Shown here in pieces: positions 43,864 through 53,178 of a stretch of DNA of 64,000 nucleotides. The stretch comes from DAOTTY01 sp034437575 (GTDB lineage Bacteria > Chloroflexota > Anaerolineae > Aggregatilineales > Phototrophicaceae), in assembly GCA_034437575.1 (NCBI GenBank), contig DAOTTY010000081.1:68632-132631 (forward strand). Reading direction: 5' to 3'. A program made the position numbers and the translations under genes. Within the stretch, counting starts at the first letter, position 1. Every line of letters starts with the position of its first letter. The notes beneath the pieces were generated by a model, which was not told where the DNA came from, did not search any database, and worked only from the letters and a program-made list of their open reading frames with translations.

Positions 43864-44968
43864 AGTAATTCACCATAAATTCGCTGCGCCGCTGCCGCAG
43901 TGCCATTGGCGCAACAGCGCGGACGTCGCTCACCTCAACATCTACCCGGCCATCCGATGCTGCGTAGGCACGGGCCGCCTCAAACATCGTATATTCCGCC
44001 CGGTGCGAGTCAATGTCCAAATCCTGAACGAGCTTTAACCCCACGTCCACAGCTTCATCGGTGATAAACGTATCCGCCAGCAATTCTTGCGCCTTGATGA
44101 TGTCCGCACGAGCCTGCGTGGTCATCTTTTCCCACTGATTGATAAATCCCTTTGGATTATGACGATAGGCACGTACCCGCTGATAAATCGCCAGACGCTC
44201 ATCCCTGTCAAACAGACCGCGTACATTCACCCGTAAGCCAAACCTATCCATGATCTGAGGGCGCAATCGCCCTTCCTCTGGATTCATTGACCCAATCAAC
44301 ACAAAGCGTGAGCTGTATGTGCCAGCCATTGGTCCTCGTCGCACAGTATAACTGCCCATCGCCGCTGCATCTAAAATAGCGTCTACAATTTCGTCATCTA
44401 ATAGGTTAACCTCATCTATATACAGTAAATTGCGATTCGCTCGCCCCAAAATACCTCGTTCTAATCGAATTCGATTCTGCTGTGATTTAACGCGCTCATC
44501 CACACCACCCACAACATCATCCAGCTTGGCATTCAACGGCAGCTCAACGAGTTTGACCTTCTCGTAGTGCGAAATCGACTCCCCCGCTTCGTATTTCTCA
44601 TAACAGTCAGGATATAGCAAGTGAGCGCCTTCAAAATCGAGTTGGTGTGGCAGTGCGCTTTCAGCACAATCGCTGACCTCAATCTCCGGTAAAATATCTG
44701 TCAGGCTGCGCACAGCAGTCGTTTTACCCGTGCCACGCGGCCCGATTAGCAGCACCCCCCCTACAGAGGGATTAATCACCGACAACATCAAAGCAATTCG
44801 CATTTCGAACTGCCCCACGATAGCCAGGAAGGGGTAGGGATGATGCTCCGCTAACCCAAAGTCTGTTGGTTTTGCTGCAAGCACTCCCCGCGCACCTGCT
44901 TCATTGAGCAACCGCAACAGAGCTGACGACTGTTTTTCATTTTCGAGATTGGGTAATAGGTGGCTCAT
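43802..44968 (-). CDS. bchI: Magnesium-chelatase subunit I-type AAA+ ATPase
   Basis: A 388-residue AAA+ ATPase of the ChlI/BchI branch. It shows Walker A (LLIGPRGTGKTTAVRSL), the ChlI-specific insert (DCAESALPHQLDFEGAHLLYP region), VVGGVDERV, Walker B (LLYIDEVNLL), sensor 1 (IGSMNPEEGRLRPQIMDRFG) and the C-terminal lid. In chlorophyll pathways subunit I drives Mg insertion together with D and H, but neither D nor H is present here. In organisms without them, such ATPases may serve another chelatase or a VWA-protein partner. The symbol names the family only. Sequence identity to true BchI looks high at the motifs. Confidence 0.85.
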   Translation of the reverse strand: MSHLLPNLENEKQSSALLRLLNEAGARGVLAAKPTDFGLAEHHPYPFLAIVGQFEMRIALMLSVINPSVGGVLLIGPRGTGKTTAVRSLTDILPEIEVSDCAESALPHQLDFEGAHLLYPDCYEKYEAGESISHYEKVKLVELPLNAKLDDVVGGVDERVKSQQNRIRLERGILGRANRNLLYIDEVNLLDDEIVDAILDAAAMGSYTVRRGPMAGTYSSRFVLIGSMNPEEGRLRPQIMDRFGLRVNVRGLFDRDERLAIYQRVRAYRHNPKGFINQWEKMTTQARADIIKAQELLADTFITDEAVDVGLKLVQDLDIDSHRAEYTMFEAARAYAASDGRVDVEVSDVRAVAPMALRQRRSEFMVNYFERSSEEDKHILDRIDSYSG

Positions 44969-45323
44969 TGTGAAGGCACTTCTTATTTTTTGAATATCAT
45001 TTTCTCGTTCGTTAGTTTAGCACGTTGGCGCGTAATGTGCGTGAGGCAGCTTCACAATGCTATATGTCAATGTTAACGCCCCCCTTCATTGACGCCCTAC
45101 ACAATTTTCAGTACGATCTGATGTCTAGTATAGCCACAAAATAGCATGGATAATTCCATTCTCCCTTCACATCCCGCTCTTTCTCCTAACAGTGTAGAAA
45201 GAGAACCAGAACGTTTCTATAAAGTCTCCGTGTGGTAAAGGGGCTTTAGGGGCAAGAGTACAGAAAGCAAGTGTCCACGGCGTTTTGTGGTCGTACCCAT
45301 CGTTTATCGCTAGGAAAAAACCC
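44969..45323. other. 355-nt divergent intergenic region
   Basis: Separates the bchI-like gene (minus) from fni (plus). On the plus strand TTGACG (45089-45094), 17-nt spacer, TACGAT (45112-45117) is a plausible fni promoter with a leader of about 200 nt. Within the leader CTCTTTCT (45177-45184) and AGAAAGAG (45196-45203) form a perfect 8-bp inverted repeat with an 11-nt loop. CGCCCCCCTT before the promoter is shared with acpP. No small gene was found. Confidence 0.45.
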
Positions 45324-46364
45324 ATGACGGATCTCACCCAGCCGACAACTGAAAGTCGCAAGGTCGATCATATTCGCATCAACCTGGAGCAAGATGTCCA
45401 GTTTCCCAACTTGACGACAGGTCTGGAAAAGTACCGATTCATGCACAACGCATTGCCAGAGATGCACTTCAACGAGGTAGACACCCGCACAATGCTTTTT
45501 GGCAGGCAGCTATCCGCTCCGCTACTTATTTCCTCCATGACAGGTGGCACAGACATGGCACAGAGGATCAATGATAACCTCGCCATCGCTGCTCAAGAGC
45601 ATCGTCTCGCAATGGGAGTGGGGTCACAGCGTGCTGCCATCGAAGACGATGCGCTCGCTGCCAGCTATCATGTGCGTGAATTGGCCCCGAATGCTATCCT
45701 GTTAGCCAATGTGGGCGCTGTGCAGTTAAACTATGGATACACATCTGACCACTGTCAGAAAGCGATTGACATGATCGAAGCCGATGCGATGATCTTACAT
45801 CTCAACGTATTGCAGGAAGCCGTTCAACCCGAAGGTGACCTGGACTGGTCAGGTTTGCTCAGAAAAATCGAGGCTGTGGCTAAGCAACTTCCCGTTCCAG
45901 TGATTGCCAAAGAGGTCGGCTGGGGTTTTTCAGCCAACACAGCCCGCCAACTTGCTGATGCTGGTATAGCCGCAATTGACGTTGCGGGTGCCGGGGGTAC
46001 GTCATGGAGCGAAGTTGAGTACCACCGTGCCCCCACGTCCTTCCATGCACAGGTGGCCGCCGCCTTTGCAGACTGGGGAATCCCAACAGCAGAAGCGATT
46101 GTTAACGTCAAGCAAGGGGCACCCGACCTCAAAATCATCGCCAGCGGCGGCCTGCGCAATGGCCTGGATGTCGCCAAGTGTATTGCCCTAGGTGCCGAAG
46201 TAGGTGGACTCGCCAGCCCATTCCTCAAAGCAGCGGCCCAATCAACCGAGGCTGTAAGCGATTTGATAAAAGCGCTAACCACCCAACTGCGGATTGCTAT
46301 GTTCTGCACAGGTACCCGAACTGTTGCCGACCTTAAGCACACCCCCCTTTACCCAAGCAACTAA
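45324..46364 (+). CDS. fni: Isopentenyl-diphosphate delta-isomerase, type 2
   Basis: FMN- and NADPH-dependent enzyme interconverting IPP and DMAPP. The 346-residue protein begins SRKVDHIRINLEQDVQ and has the FMN-binding barrel features SSMTGGTD, GVGSQRAA, NVGAVQL, HLNVLQE, VIAKEVGWG and DVAGAGGTSWSEVE, with a C-terminal ASGGLRNGLDV. ATG 45324 is chosen for the TAGGAAAAA just upstream. It lies 5 nt before a polyprenyl synthetase gene, which uses both of its products. Confidence 0.96.
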   Translation: MTDLTQPTTESRKVDHIRINLEQDVQFPNLTTGLEKYRFMHNALPEMHFNEVDTRTMLFGRQLSAPLLISSMTGGTDMAQRINDNLAIAAQEHRLAMGVGSQRAAIEDDALAASYHVRELAPNAILLANVGAVQLNYGYTSDHCQKAIDMIEADAMILHLNVLQEAVQPEGDLDWSGLLRKIEAVAKQLPVPVIAKEVGWGFSANTARQLADAGIAAIDVAGAGGTSWSEVEYHRAPTSFHAQVAAAFADWGIPTAEAIVNVKQGAPDLKIIASGGLRNGLDVAKCIALGAEVGGLASPFLKAAAQSTEAVSDLIKALTTQLRIAMFCTGTRTVADLKHTPLYPSN

Positions 46365-46369
46365 GGCGT

Positions 46370-47389
46370 ATGAGCAGCATGTTTCAAACATTTGCAAGCC
46401 GCTATGGCAGCGACCTTGAGCGACAGATGCAAGATATTGTCGAGTCTTTCAAAACTGCCCCGCCAGACTTCAAAACGATGATTGAATACCCGATGGGCTG
46501 GGTCAATGCAGATGGAAGCGTCTATACTGGCCAGACAGGCAAGCGAATCCGGCCTATCTTATTACTGTTGTGCTGCGAAAGCAGCGGCGGCGATTGGCGC
46601 AGCGCCCTGCCTGCTGCTGCTGCTGTCGAAATCTTGCACAACTTCTCACTCGTCCATGACGATATTCAGGATGGAAGCCCAACACGCCATAACCGAGATA
46701 CTGTTTGGCGTGTGTGGGGTGACCCCATGGCGATCAACGTTGGGGATAGCATGTTTGCCCTGGCTTACTATGCGATGGAGCGTCTTTCAGCAAATGATTA
46801 CGCTGCAACGCAGGTGATCGCATCGTGGCAGGTTTTCAACCATACCGTACTTGAACTGACTCGTGGCCAATACATGGACATGAGCTTTGAAGATCGTGAG
46901 GATGTAACGGTTGACGAGTATTTAACCATGATCGGCGGGAAAACCGCCTCACTTATCGCCGGGGTCGCGCAGATAGGTGCGCTGCTGGGCAGCGGTGACG
47001 CGGCCACGGCTGAGCGTTACGCTGAGTTTGGCCTTAACCTAGGGCTGGCCTTTCAGGTACGCGATGACATCCTCGACATTTGGGGCAACCCAGATGAAAC
47101 CGGTAAAGCTACCGCAACAGATATTATCGCTCGCAAGAAGTCGCTGCCAGTGCTGTATGGACTGGAAAAGAGCGACGCCCTGCGTAAGCTGTACCAACTT
47201 CCCACTTTTGACGATAATACCGTTCGCAAGATTGTTGCGCTGCTTGGCGATATAGGTGCCCACAACTTTGCACGCGGCCTGGAAGAACGCTACTACACCC
47301 AGGCCATGCAAAGTTTGCAGCAAGTGAAACCACAGGGCGAGGCCGGGGAGCTGTTGCTCAGCCTTGTTCGGACGCAAGCAATAAGCTAA
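46370..47389 (+). CDS. Polyprenyl diphosphate synthase (GGPP-type)
   Basis: Trans-prenyltransferase joining IPP to allylic diphosphates. The 339-residue protein has the first Asp-rich motif in LVHDDIQDGSPTRHNRDT and the second in FQVRDDILDIWG, plus GKRIRPILLLL at the substrate site and KTASLIAGVAQ. Product chain length cannot be set from sequence; short-chain (geranylgeranyl) is the usual assignment for this type. It shares an operon with fni. Its stop overlaps hemW's stop by four bases (CTAA). Confidence 0.92.
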   Translation: MSSMFQTFASRYGSDLERQMQDIVESFKTAPPDFKTMIEYPMGWVNADGSVYTGQTGKRIRPILLLLCCESSGGDWRSALPAAAAVEILHNFSLVHDDIQDGSPTRHNRDTVWRVWGDPMAINVGDSMFALAYYAMERLSANDYAATQVIASWQVFNHTVLELTRGQYMDMSFEDREDVTVDEYLTMIGGKTASLIAGVAQIGALLGSGDAATAERYAEFGLNLGLAFQVRDDILDIWGNPDETGKATATDIIARKKSLPVLYGLEKSDALRKLYQLPTFDDNTVRKIVALLGDIGAHNFARGLEERYYTQAMQSLQQVKPQGEAGELLLSLVRTQAIS

Positions 47390-48570
47390 ACCAAATCGCG
47401 CAGCACCCGGTTGCTGACCAAGCGTCCTTTTGGCGTCAGGCGCAGCCGGTTCTCTGACAATTCCAAGTAACCATGTTCCCGATGATAGGCAATTGCCTCT
47501 TGGCGAATATCCGTTATTGATACGCCAAACCGCTGCTCAAAGCCGCCAAGGTCAATACCCTCGTCCAGCAAACGCAGGCCCATCATAATCGTCTCAAAGA
47601 TTTCATCATCGCGGCTGACGACGGTATGTTCAGCAACTGCTGGCGTCAATGGAAAGTGAGTATCAGCAGCAGCGTCTTGAGTCAGCGCCTCAATGTAGCG
47701 ATGGGGTGAGCGAATTGTGTGGTAGCGCACCCCGCCTGCATAGCCATGTGCCCCCGGCCCCAGGCCCAGGTATGGCAGGTTACGCCAGTATTGTATATTG
47801 TGCAGGCTTTCGTGGCCGGGCAGCGACCAATTGCTGATCTCATATTGACCATAACCACCCTCAGCTAAACGCTGGGTAGCAACATCATACATATCTGCTG
47901 CGAGTTCGTCATCGGGTTCAGGCAGTTTGCCATTCTGAACCCAGTGATCCATAGCCGTACTCGGCTCCAGTCCCAGCGCATATAATGATAAATGCTCAGG
48001 TTGCAATTCAATAACTGCATCCAGGCTGGCATCCCAATCGGCCAGGGTTTGCTGAGGCGTCCCATAAATCAGATCAAGATTCAGGCTATCAAACCCTGCC
48101 TGCCTTGCGATGTCTACCGACCGCACCACCGTCTGAGCATCGTGCAGGCGACCAAACAGTTCCAGTTCGCGCTGTACAGCGGACTGCACACCGATGCTCA
48201 ACCGAGATAGCCCCAACTTACGCAGGTCACGCACGAAAGTGATGTCCAATAAGTCATTTGGGTTGGCCTCTGTTGAAACTTCCGCATCGTTTGTAACATC
48301 GAAGTGTTCGTAAATTGTACTGATAATGCGCTCAAACTGCGCTGCGCTCAGCAAAGTAGGTGTGCCACCGCCAAAGTAGATGGTATGAACCTGATGCCCT
48401 GGGTTGGTTTGAGCGACGATCTCAATCTCTCGAATTAACGCCTCCACAAACGGCTCAATTAGGTGATCCAGGTGAATGTAAACGTTAAACGCACAGTAGC
48501 TGCATCGCACAGAGCAAAACGGCACATGCAGGTAAAGCGATAATGGGTTCATGAAATCAAACTCACACAT
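47386..48570 (-). CDS. hemW: HemW-like radical SAM protein
   Basis: Heme chaperone-like radical SAM protein related to oxygen-independent coproporphyrinogen oxidase. The 394-residue protein has LYLHVPFCSVRCSYCAF, giving the CxxxCxxC cluster motif, followed by TIYFGGGTPTLLS, EANPNDL, SIGVQSA and the HemW C-terminal domain. Only one cysteine follows the third (VRCSYCAF, no CDF-type fourth Cys), as in HemW rather than HemN. The ATG at 48552 (MNPLSLYLHVPFC) is as likely a start as 48570; neither has a strong Shine-Dalgarno. Confidence 0.9.
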   Translation of the reverse strand: MCEFDFMNPLSLYLHVPFCSVRCSYCAFNVYIHLDHLIEPFVEALIREIEIVAQTNPGHQVHTIYFGGGTPTLLSAAQFERIISTIYEHFDVTNDAEVSTEANPNDLLDITFVRDLRKLGLSRLSIGVQSAVQRELELFGRLHDAQTVVRSVDIARQAGFDSLNLDLIYGTPQQTLADWDASLDAVIELQPEHLSLYALGLEPSTAMDHWVQNGKLPEPDDELAADMYDVATQRLAEGGYGQYEISNWSLPGHESLHNIQYWRNLPYLGLGPGAHGYAGGVRYHTIRSPHRYIEALTQDAAADTHFPLTPAVAEHTVVSRDDEIFETIMMGLRLLDEGIDLGGFEQRFGVSITDIRQEAIAYHREHGYLELSENRLRLTPKGRLVSNRVLRDLV

Positions 48571-48656
48571 TGAGAAATTGCGGTATTGGCAACCGTTCCA
48601 TATAATAGCATGAAGCAGTCACAAATCGACAATACGACGAAGAAACTAAGTGAGCT

Positions 48657-50573
48657 ATGCCAGATACAGTACAAATAGGCGGCGGCCCGCAAGGGAATGG
48701 TAACACCGGCGCCAACAACAGTGGTGAAGGCACCCTTGCACCAAACACGATCCTCTTGCGCCGCTATCGCATCATGGGCGTCATCGGTGGCGGTGGCATG
48801 GGGACTGTCTACCAGGCTCGTGATCTCAACTTTCCCGATGTAAAGCGCATGGCCGCCGTTAAAGAGATGCTAACGCTCTCATCTGACCGTGCCCTACGTG
48901 AGCAGACTCTCGCCACTTTTCAACGAGAGGCGAACATTCTGGCGACCCTGGCTCACCCGGCCATCCCCAACATCTATGATTTCTTTGACCAGAACAATCG
49001 CGCTTATTTGGTCATGGAGTATATCAATGGCAGCGACCTGGAAAATATTCTGGGTAAGACACGAACCCTACCGATGGAGAAGATCATCGAGTGGACCCGT
49101 GACCTATGTGATGTTCTCACATATTTACACGGGCAGCAACCAAACCCGATTATCTTCCGCGACATGAAACCGTCCAATCTCATGATCGATAGCCTGGGCA
49201 AAGTGCGCTTGATTGACTTCGGCATTGCTAAAATGTTTGAAAAGGGTAAGCATACCACGATTGGTACCGAAGGCTACTCCGCTCCAGAGCAATACAAAGG
49301 CAACGTGTCACCACTCAGTGACCAGTACAGCCTGGGGGCTACCCTGCACCACATTCTTACCCGAAAAGACCCACGCCTGGAACCGCCTTTCAGTTTTCAC
49401 GAGCGTTCTATTCGGGAATACAACCCAGATGTCCCCATCTGGTTTGCTGAAATCATGGAACGTGCGCTCCAATTTAACCCATCCGACCGCTACCCCTCCA
49501 TTGCAAATATGGGCGAGGCCATTCGTGTTGGCATGTCTACACCGGCGATTGTTGTTGATGATTTACCCGAAGAAGGGGAGCTTCATGGTAATGAGGTTGA
49601 ACCAAAGTGGACCTTCAAAACAGAAGATGAGGTGCGTTCTAGCCCCACAGCTTATGGTGACACTGTATTCGTCGGCTCGTATGATACCAACGTTTGGGCG
49701 CTCAACATAGAAACGGGTGACCTGGTATGGAAATACGCAACCGAAGGTGGTATCGCCTCCTCCCCAGTAGTTGACCGTGGGTCGGGTTTGGTCTTGTTCG
49801 GCTCTGAAGACAACACCTTCTACGCTGTGCAGCAGCAGTCTGGCAAGCTCGTCTGGACTTTTCCAACCAAGGATCGCATTCGCAGTTCACCCATTGTAGC
49901 GATGGATCTGGTCTTTTTCGGTAGCGATGACGGTCACCTCTATGCGCTTATTGCTTCTAATGGCCGCTCTATGTGGAATTTTGATGCCCTATCCCCGATT
50001 CGCAATCGCCCTCTCGTGTATACTGAGGAAGAGATTGTCATTTTTGGTACGGATATGGGTGAAATTATTGCCGTCTCTCTCTCTGGTGAGCGCAAATGGC
50101 AGTACCGCACCCGACGCCCTATCCTTAGCTCTCCCATTATTGATGAAAAAGAAGGCGCGTGTTTCATCGGTGGGAATGACGGATTCTTATACGCACTAGA
50201 CGCTGCACGCGGCAACAGTTCATGGCGATTTCCTACAAACTCGCCTATCATTTCCACACCAGCACTTTACAAGCAATTTGTTATTTTTGGTTCAGCTAAT
50301 GGTAGCTTGTATGCGCTTGACACGATGAGTTCTCGTGAGAGGTGGCGTTTCACCACAGAGGCACCGATTGTGAGTTCTCCGGTTGTTCACGGTGAGAATG
50401 TGTATGTTGGGAGTACAGATCATCATCTTTATTGCCTGGAGGCAAAGACGGGCCAGGAAAAGTGGAAGTTCAAAACGGAAGGTGAAATTACGTCTACCCC
50501 GCTCATCATCAACGATACAATCATATTCGGCTCGCTAGACCATAAGGTCTACGCCCTGCCGATCTTTGATTAA
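48657..50573 (+). CDS. Serine/threonine kinase fused to a PQQ-like beta-propeller
   Basis: A 638-residue Hanks-type kinase. The kinase domain (about 36-300) has the Gly-loop IGGGGMGTVYQA, Lys69, the catalytic loop FRDMKPSNLM (Asp169) and DFG (Asp187), then GTEGYSAPEQY in the activation segment. From about 315 to the end there are seven PQQ-like repeats such as VFVGSYDTNVWALNIETGDL, FYAVQQQSGKLVWTF and LYALDTMSSRERWRF. No membrane helix is visible between the two parts, so the propeller should be cytoplasmic and may sense a ligand or bind substrates. It heads a cassette with PP2C, VWA and FHA genes. Confidence 0.93.
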   Translation: MPDTVQIGGGPQGNGNTGANNSGEGTLAPNTILLRRYRIMGVIGGGGMGTVYQARDLNFPDVKRMAAVKEMLTLSSDRALREQTLATFQREANILATLAHPAIPNIYDFFDQNNRAYLVMEYINGSDLENILGKTRTLPMEKIIEWTRDLCDVLTYLHGQQPNPIIFRDMKPSNLMIDSLGKVRLIDFGIAKMFEKGKHTTIGTEGYSAPEQYKGNVSPLSDQYSLGATLHHILTRKDPRLEPPFSFHERSIREYNPDVPIWFAEIMERALQFNPSDRYPSIANMGEAIRVGMSTPAIVVDDLPEEGELHGNEVEPKWTFKTEDEVRSSPTAYGDTVFVGSYDTNVWALNIETGDLVWKYATEGGIASSPVVDRGSGLVLFGSEDNTFYAVQQQSGKLVWTFPTKDRIRSSPIVAMDLVFFGSDDGHLYALIASNGRSMWNFDALSPIRNRPLVYTEEEIVIFGTDMGEIIAVSLSGERKWQYRTRRPILSSPIIDEKEGACFIGGNDGFLYALDAARGNSSWRFPTNSPIISTPALYKQFVIFGSANGSLYALDTMSSRERWRFTTEAPIVSSPVVHGENVYVGSTDHHLYCLEAKTGQEKWKFKTEGEITSTPLIINDTIIFGSLDHKVYALPIFD

Positions 50574-50625
50574 TTCGTTTATACGCAGCAACCACTGCGC
50601 TGATTACCGTACTGGAGCAAAAATC

Positions 50626-51663
50626 ATGGAAATGTTTCGCCGTTTATTTGGTCAATCTGGTGACGATGGCGATGACGGATCAAGTCCTATCCCACAAACT
50701 GGCGAATCGGCAGCAGCTTCTGAGGCTCAGGCTCATGACGAACCAATCCCCTCATCAACTGCTAACGACACTGCGCCCCCAACCACTCCCATCGCGCAGG
50801 GGCAGGCTCCCGCTGAGGAAGAATCCCCTGCACTTTCTATGGATGGTATTACCCGAAAACTTCCACTTGAAGCGGTCATTGTCTCGCGCAATGCCCACTT
50901 GCAATTTGGCCAGTCAACTGACGTGGGAATGGTGCGATCTAACAACCAGGACTCACTACTCACAATGTACTATTCTGGTCGTAGTTCGGATGATAAACCA
51001 GATTTCGGCCTTTTCATTGTTGCGGATGGCATGGGTGGGCATCTTGATGGCGAACGTGCTTCTGCAATCGTTACTCGAACCGTTGCCCAAAGCGTGATTA
51101 AGAACATTTTCATGCCCATGATTGGCAACACTGACAATACTGTAGACCGCCCCCCACTAACTGAATCGCTCATAGAGGCTATCCAGACGGCCAATACAGA
51201 CGTTTTGTCCGATGTTCCTGATGGTGGAACAACGGTCACAGCCGTAGCTGTTATTGGCGACCTGGCTTACTTCGCACATGTCGGGGATAGCCGCGCCTAT
51301 CTGGTTACAAAAGAGGGTATCGAACAAATCACACGCGACCATTCACTGGTACAACGGCTCATCGAACTTGACCAGTTAACGCCAGAGGAGGCCAACGACC
51401 ATCCTCAACAAAACGTGCTTTACCGTGCCATTGGTCAAAGCGATTCCCTTGAGGTAGATGCCCTCACACGCCGATTGCCACCGAACTCTCATCTTCTCCT
51501 TTGCAGTGATGGCTTATGGGGCGTTGTTGGTGATGACATGATCTACAAACTGATTCGAGAAAATCCAAATCCGCAACAAGCCTGCGACAAACTTGTTGCT
51601 ATGGCGAACTCAATGGGTGGCAAGGACAATATCACCGCTGTCATGCTGCACCTGCCCAGCTAA
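50626..51663 (+). CDS. PP2C-family protein phosphatase
   Basis: A 345-residue Ser/Thr phosphatase of the PPM type. After a Pro/Ala/Gln-rich N-terminal tail of about 80 residues, the catalytic domain shows STDVGMVRSNNQDSL, FIVADGMGGH (metal-binding Asp), DGGTTVTAV, AHVGDSRAYLV, LLCSDGLWGVV and GGKDNITAVML. These are the metal ligands of PP2C enzymes. ATG 50626 follows a GGAG at normal spacing; the frame is open to TTG 50566 inside the kinase gene but that part is not conserved-looking. It should reverse the phosphorylation by the upstream kinase. Confidence 0.93.
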   Translation: MEMFRRLFGQSGDDGDDGSSPIPQTGESAAASEAQAHDEPIPSSTANDTAPPTTPIAQGQAPAEEESPALSMDGITRKLPLEAVIVSRNAHLQFGQSTDVGMVRSNNQDSLLTMYYSGRSSDDKPDFGLFIVADGMGGHLDGERASAIVTRTVAQSVIKNIFMPMIGNTDNTVDRPPLTESLIEAIQTANTDVLSDVPDGGTTVTAVAVIGDLAYFAHVGDSRAYLVTKEGIEQITRDHSLVQRLIELDQLTPEEANDHPQQNVLYRAIGQSDSLEVDALTRRLPPNSHLLLCSDGLWGVVGDDMIYKLIRENPNPQQACDKLVAMANSMGGKDNITAVMLHLPS

Positions 51664-51681
51664 AAATCATAAGGCCCTGTA

Positions 51682-53175
51682 ATGGACTACATCTACGACC
51701 CCTACGTACTGCTAGGCATTAAGACAGACGCTACCAATCAAGATATTAGCGCCGCGTTTGCACGGTTGCAGCAGCGGCTCGCTGCGGCAGAAACCAAAGG
51801 GAAACCGGGCGCCATTGCCCAGATGACACAGATCAAAGAAGCCTATGCGTTGCTGTCTGACCAGCGCAAACGCGCCAATTTTGATCGCAAGCACGCCACT
51901 CAGTCGAACACCACCCTGTTTCAACTGAAGGTTACACCCAGCAAGAAGGTGATTGAAAAACTTCAGGAACCCCAGGTCATATACCTGCTTGCAGACATCG
52001 TCCCAAAAAAGACCTCCAGAACAGGCGAAGGCATCCCCCCCCAGCGCATGGACACCGGCCTGAACCTGACACTCGTTCTCGATCATAGCAACAGCATGAA
52101 TGGGGTTCGTCTGGATCGAGTAAAGGTTGCGGCAACAGAAATTATTGCCCAGTTAACCCCCAACGACATCCTATCTGTCGTGGGCTTCAATGACCATGCA
52201 GAGGTTGTGATACCCGCAACTGCGGTGGAAGACAAAAAATCCCTGGCAACCCGCACACGTATCATGCGGGCTTCTGGCGGTACTGAAATGTACAAGGGCC
52301 TGCGTGCTGGCGTTCAGGAAAATCGAAAAAACTTGCGTCCTGACCGTGTCAATCACATTATTCTGCTCACGGATGGTAACACCTATGGCGATCAGGATAA
52401 GTGCCTCACCCTGGCGCGGAAACTATCCACAGAAGGTATTAGCGTCAGCACCCTTGGATTGGGCAGTGAGTGGAACGATGAATTCCTGGATGAGATCGCA
52501 TCTATTACCGGGGGGTCATCGGGCTTCATTAAGTCAGCCAATGCGGTGGTGTCTTTCCTGAACAATCAGGTCAAGAATTTGGCCAACATCTTCGCAGAAC
52601 AAATGCAGCTCACACTAGCTCCCACAGCAGATGTTGACGTGGAGATGACATTCAAACTGGCCCCCAGCCCTCAACCCTTACCAGAGAAGGACGCCGTCAT
52701 TCAACTCGGTGGTTTGCAGGTTGAACGGCCCATGAGTGTATTGCTGCAATTGCAAATCCCTGCGGATGCTGATGTTGGCAAACTTGATCTAGGGCGGCTG
52801 GTTATTTCCGGGCGGGGTATCGCCGAAAAGCATGTTTTTACCACTGTCTGCGATCTGAGTGTGCAAGTGAGCGAAGAGCCAGACATTGAACCGCCCCCCA
52901 ATAAAATCCTTGATGCACTTGGTAAACTTACCCTGTACCGGATGCAAGAGCGTGCCAACGATTCTATTGAACGGGGCAACGTCCGCGAGGCCACTCAACG
53001 TCTACACAACCTGGCAACACGTCTGCTCGAAGTGGGTCAAGATGACCTTGCCCGAGAAGCATTTGATGAAGTAAATCGCCTCAAAACAACCCATGCCCTG
53101 TCCGAAGAAGGCCGCAAAACCCTGAAGTACCAAACCCGCCTACTCATCGGTGAAGCCAACGATGGGGACTCGTAA
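51682..53175 (+). CDS. VWA-domain protein with a degenerate J-domain
   Basis: A 497-residue protein. Residues 5-70 look like a J-domain (YDPYVLLGIKTDATNQDISAAF then KEAYALLSDQRKRANFDRK), but the HPD motif that stimulates Hsp70 is absent: the loop reads LAAAETKGKPG. A VWA domain follows (about 125-310), with an intact MIDAS motif (LVLDHSNSMNG), the Thr in SGGTEMYKGL and LLTDGNTYGD. The last 170 residues include a beta-rich region and a helical tail with TPR-like spacing (EATQRLHNLATRLLEVG). It is 18 nt after the phosphatase and 3 nt before the FHA gene. Confidence 0.88.
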   Translation: MDYIYDPYVLLGIKTDATNQDISAAFARLQQRLAAAETKGKPGAIAQMTQIKEAYALLSDQRKRANFDRKHATQSNTTLFQLKVTPSKKVIEKLQEPQVIYLLADIVPKKTSRTGEGIPPQRMDTGLNLTLVLDHSNSMNGVRLDRVKVAATEIIAQLTPNDILSVVGFNDHAEVVIPATAVEDKKSLATRTRIMRASGGTEMYKGLRAGVQENRKNLRPDRVNHIILLTDGNTYGDQDKCLTLARKLSTEGISVSTLGLGSEWNDEFLDEIASITGGSSGFIKSANAVVSFLNNQVKNLANIFAEQMQLTLAPTADVDVEMTFKLAPSPQPLPEKDAVIQLGGLQVERPMSVLLQLQIPADADVGKLDLGRLVISGRGIAEKHVFTTVCDLSVQVSEEPDIEPPPNKILDALGKLTLYRMQERANDSIERGNVREATQRLHNLATRLLEVGQDDLAREAFDEVNRLKTTHALSEEGRKTLKYQTRLLIGEANDGDS

Positions 53176-53178
53176 AAA

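Noticed and set aside
45824..46342. 172-codon open frame on the minus strand
   Set aside because: Antisense to fni, with composition biased to Ala/Ser/Pro and no recognisable motif.
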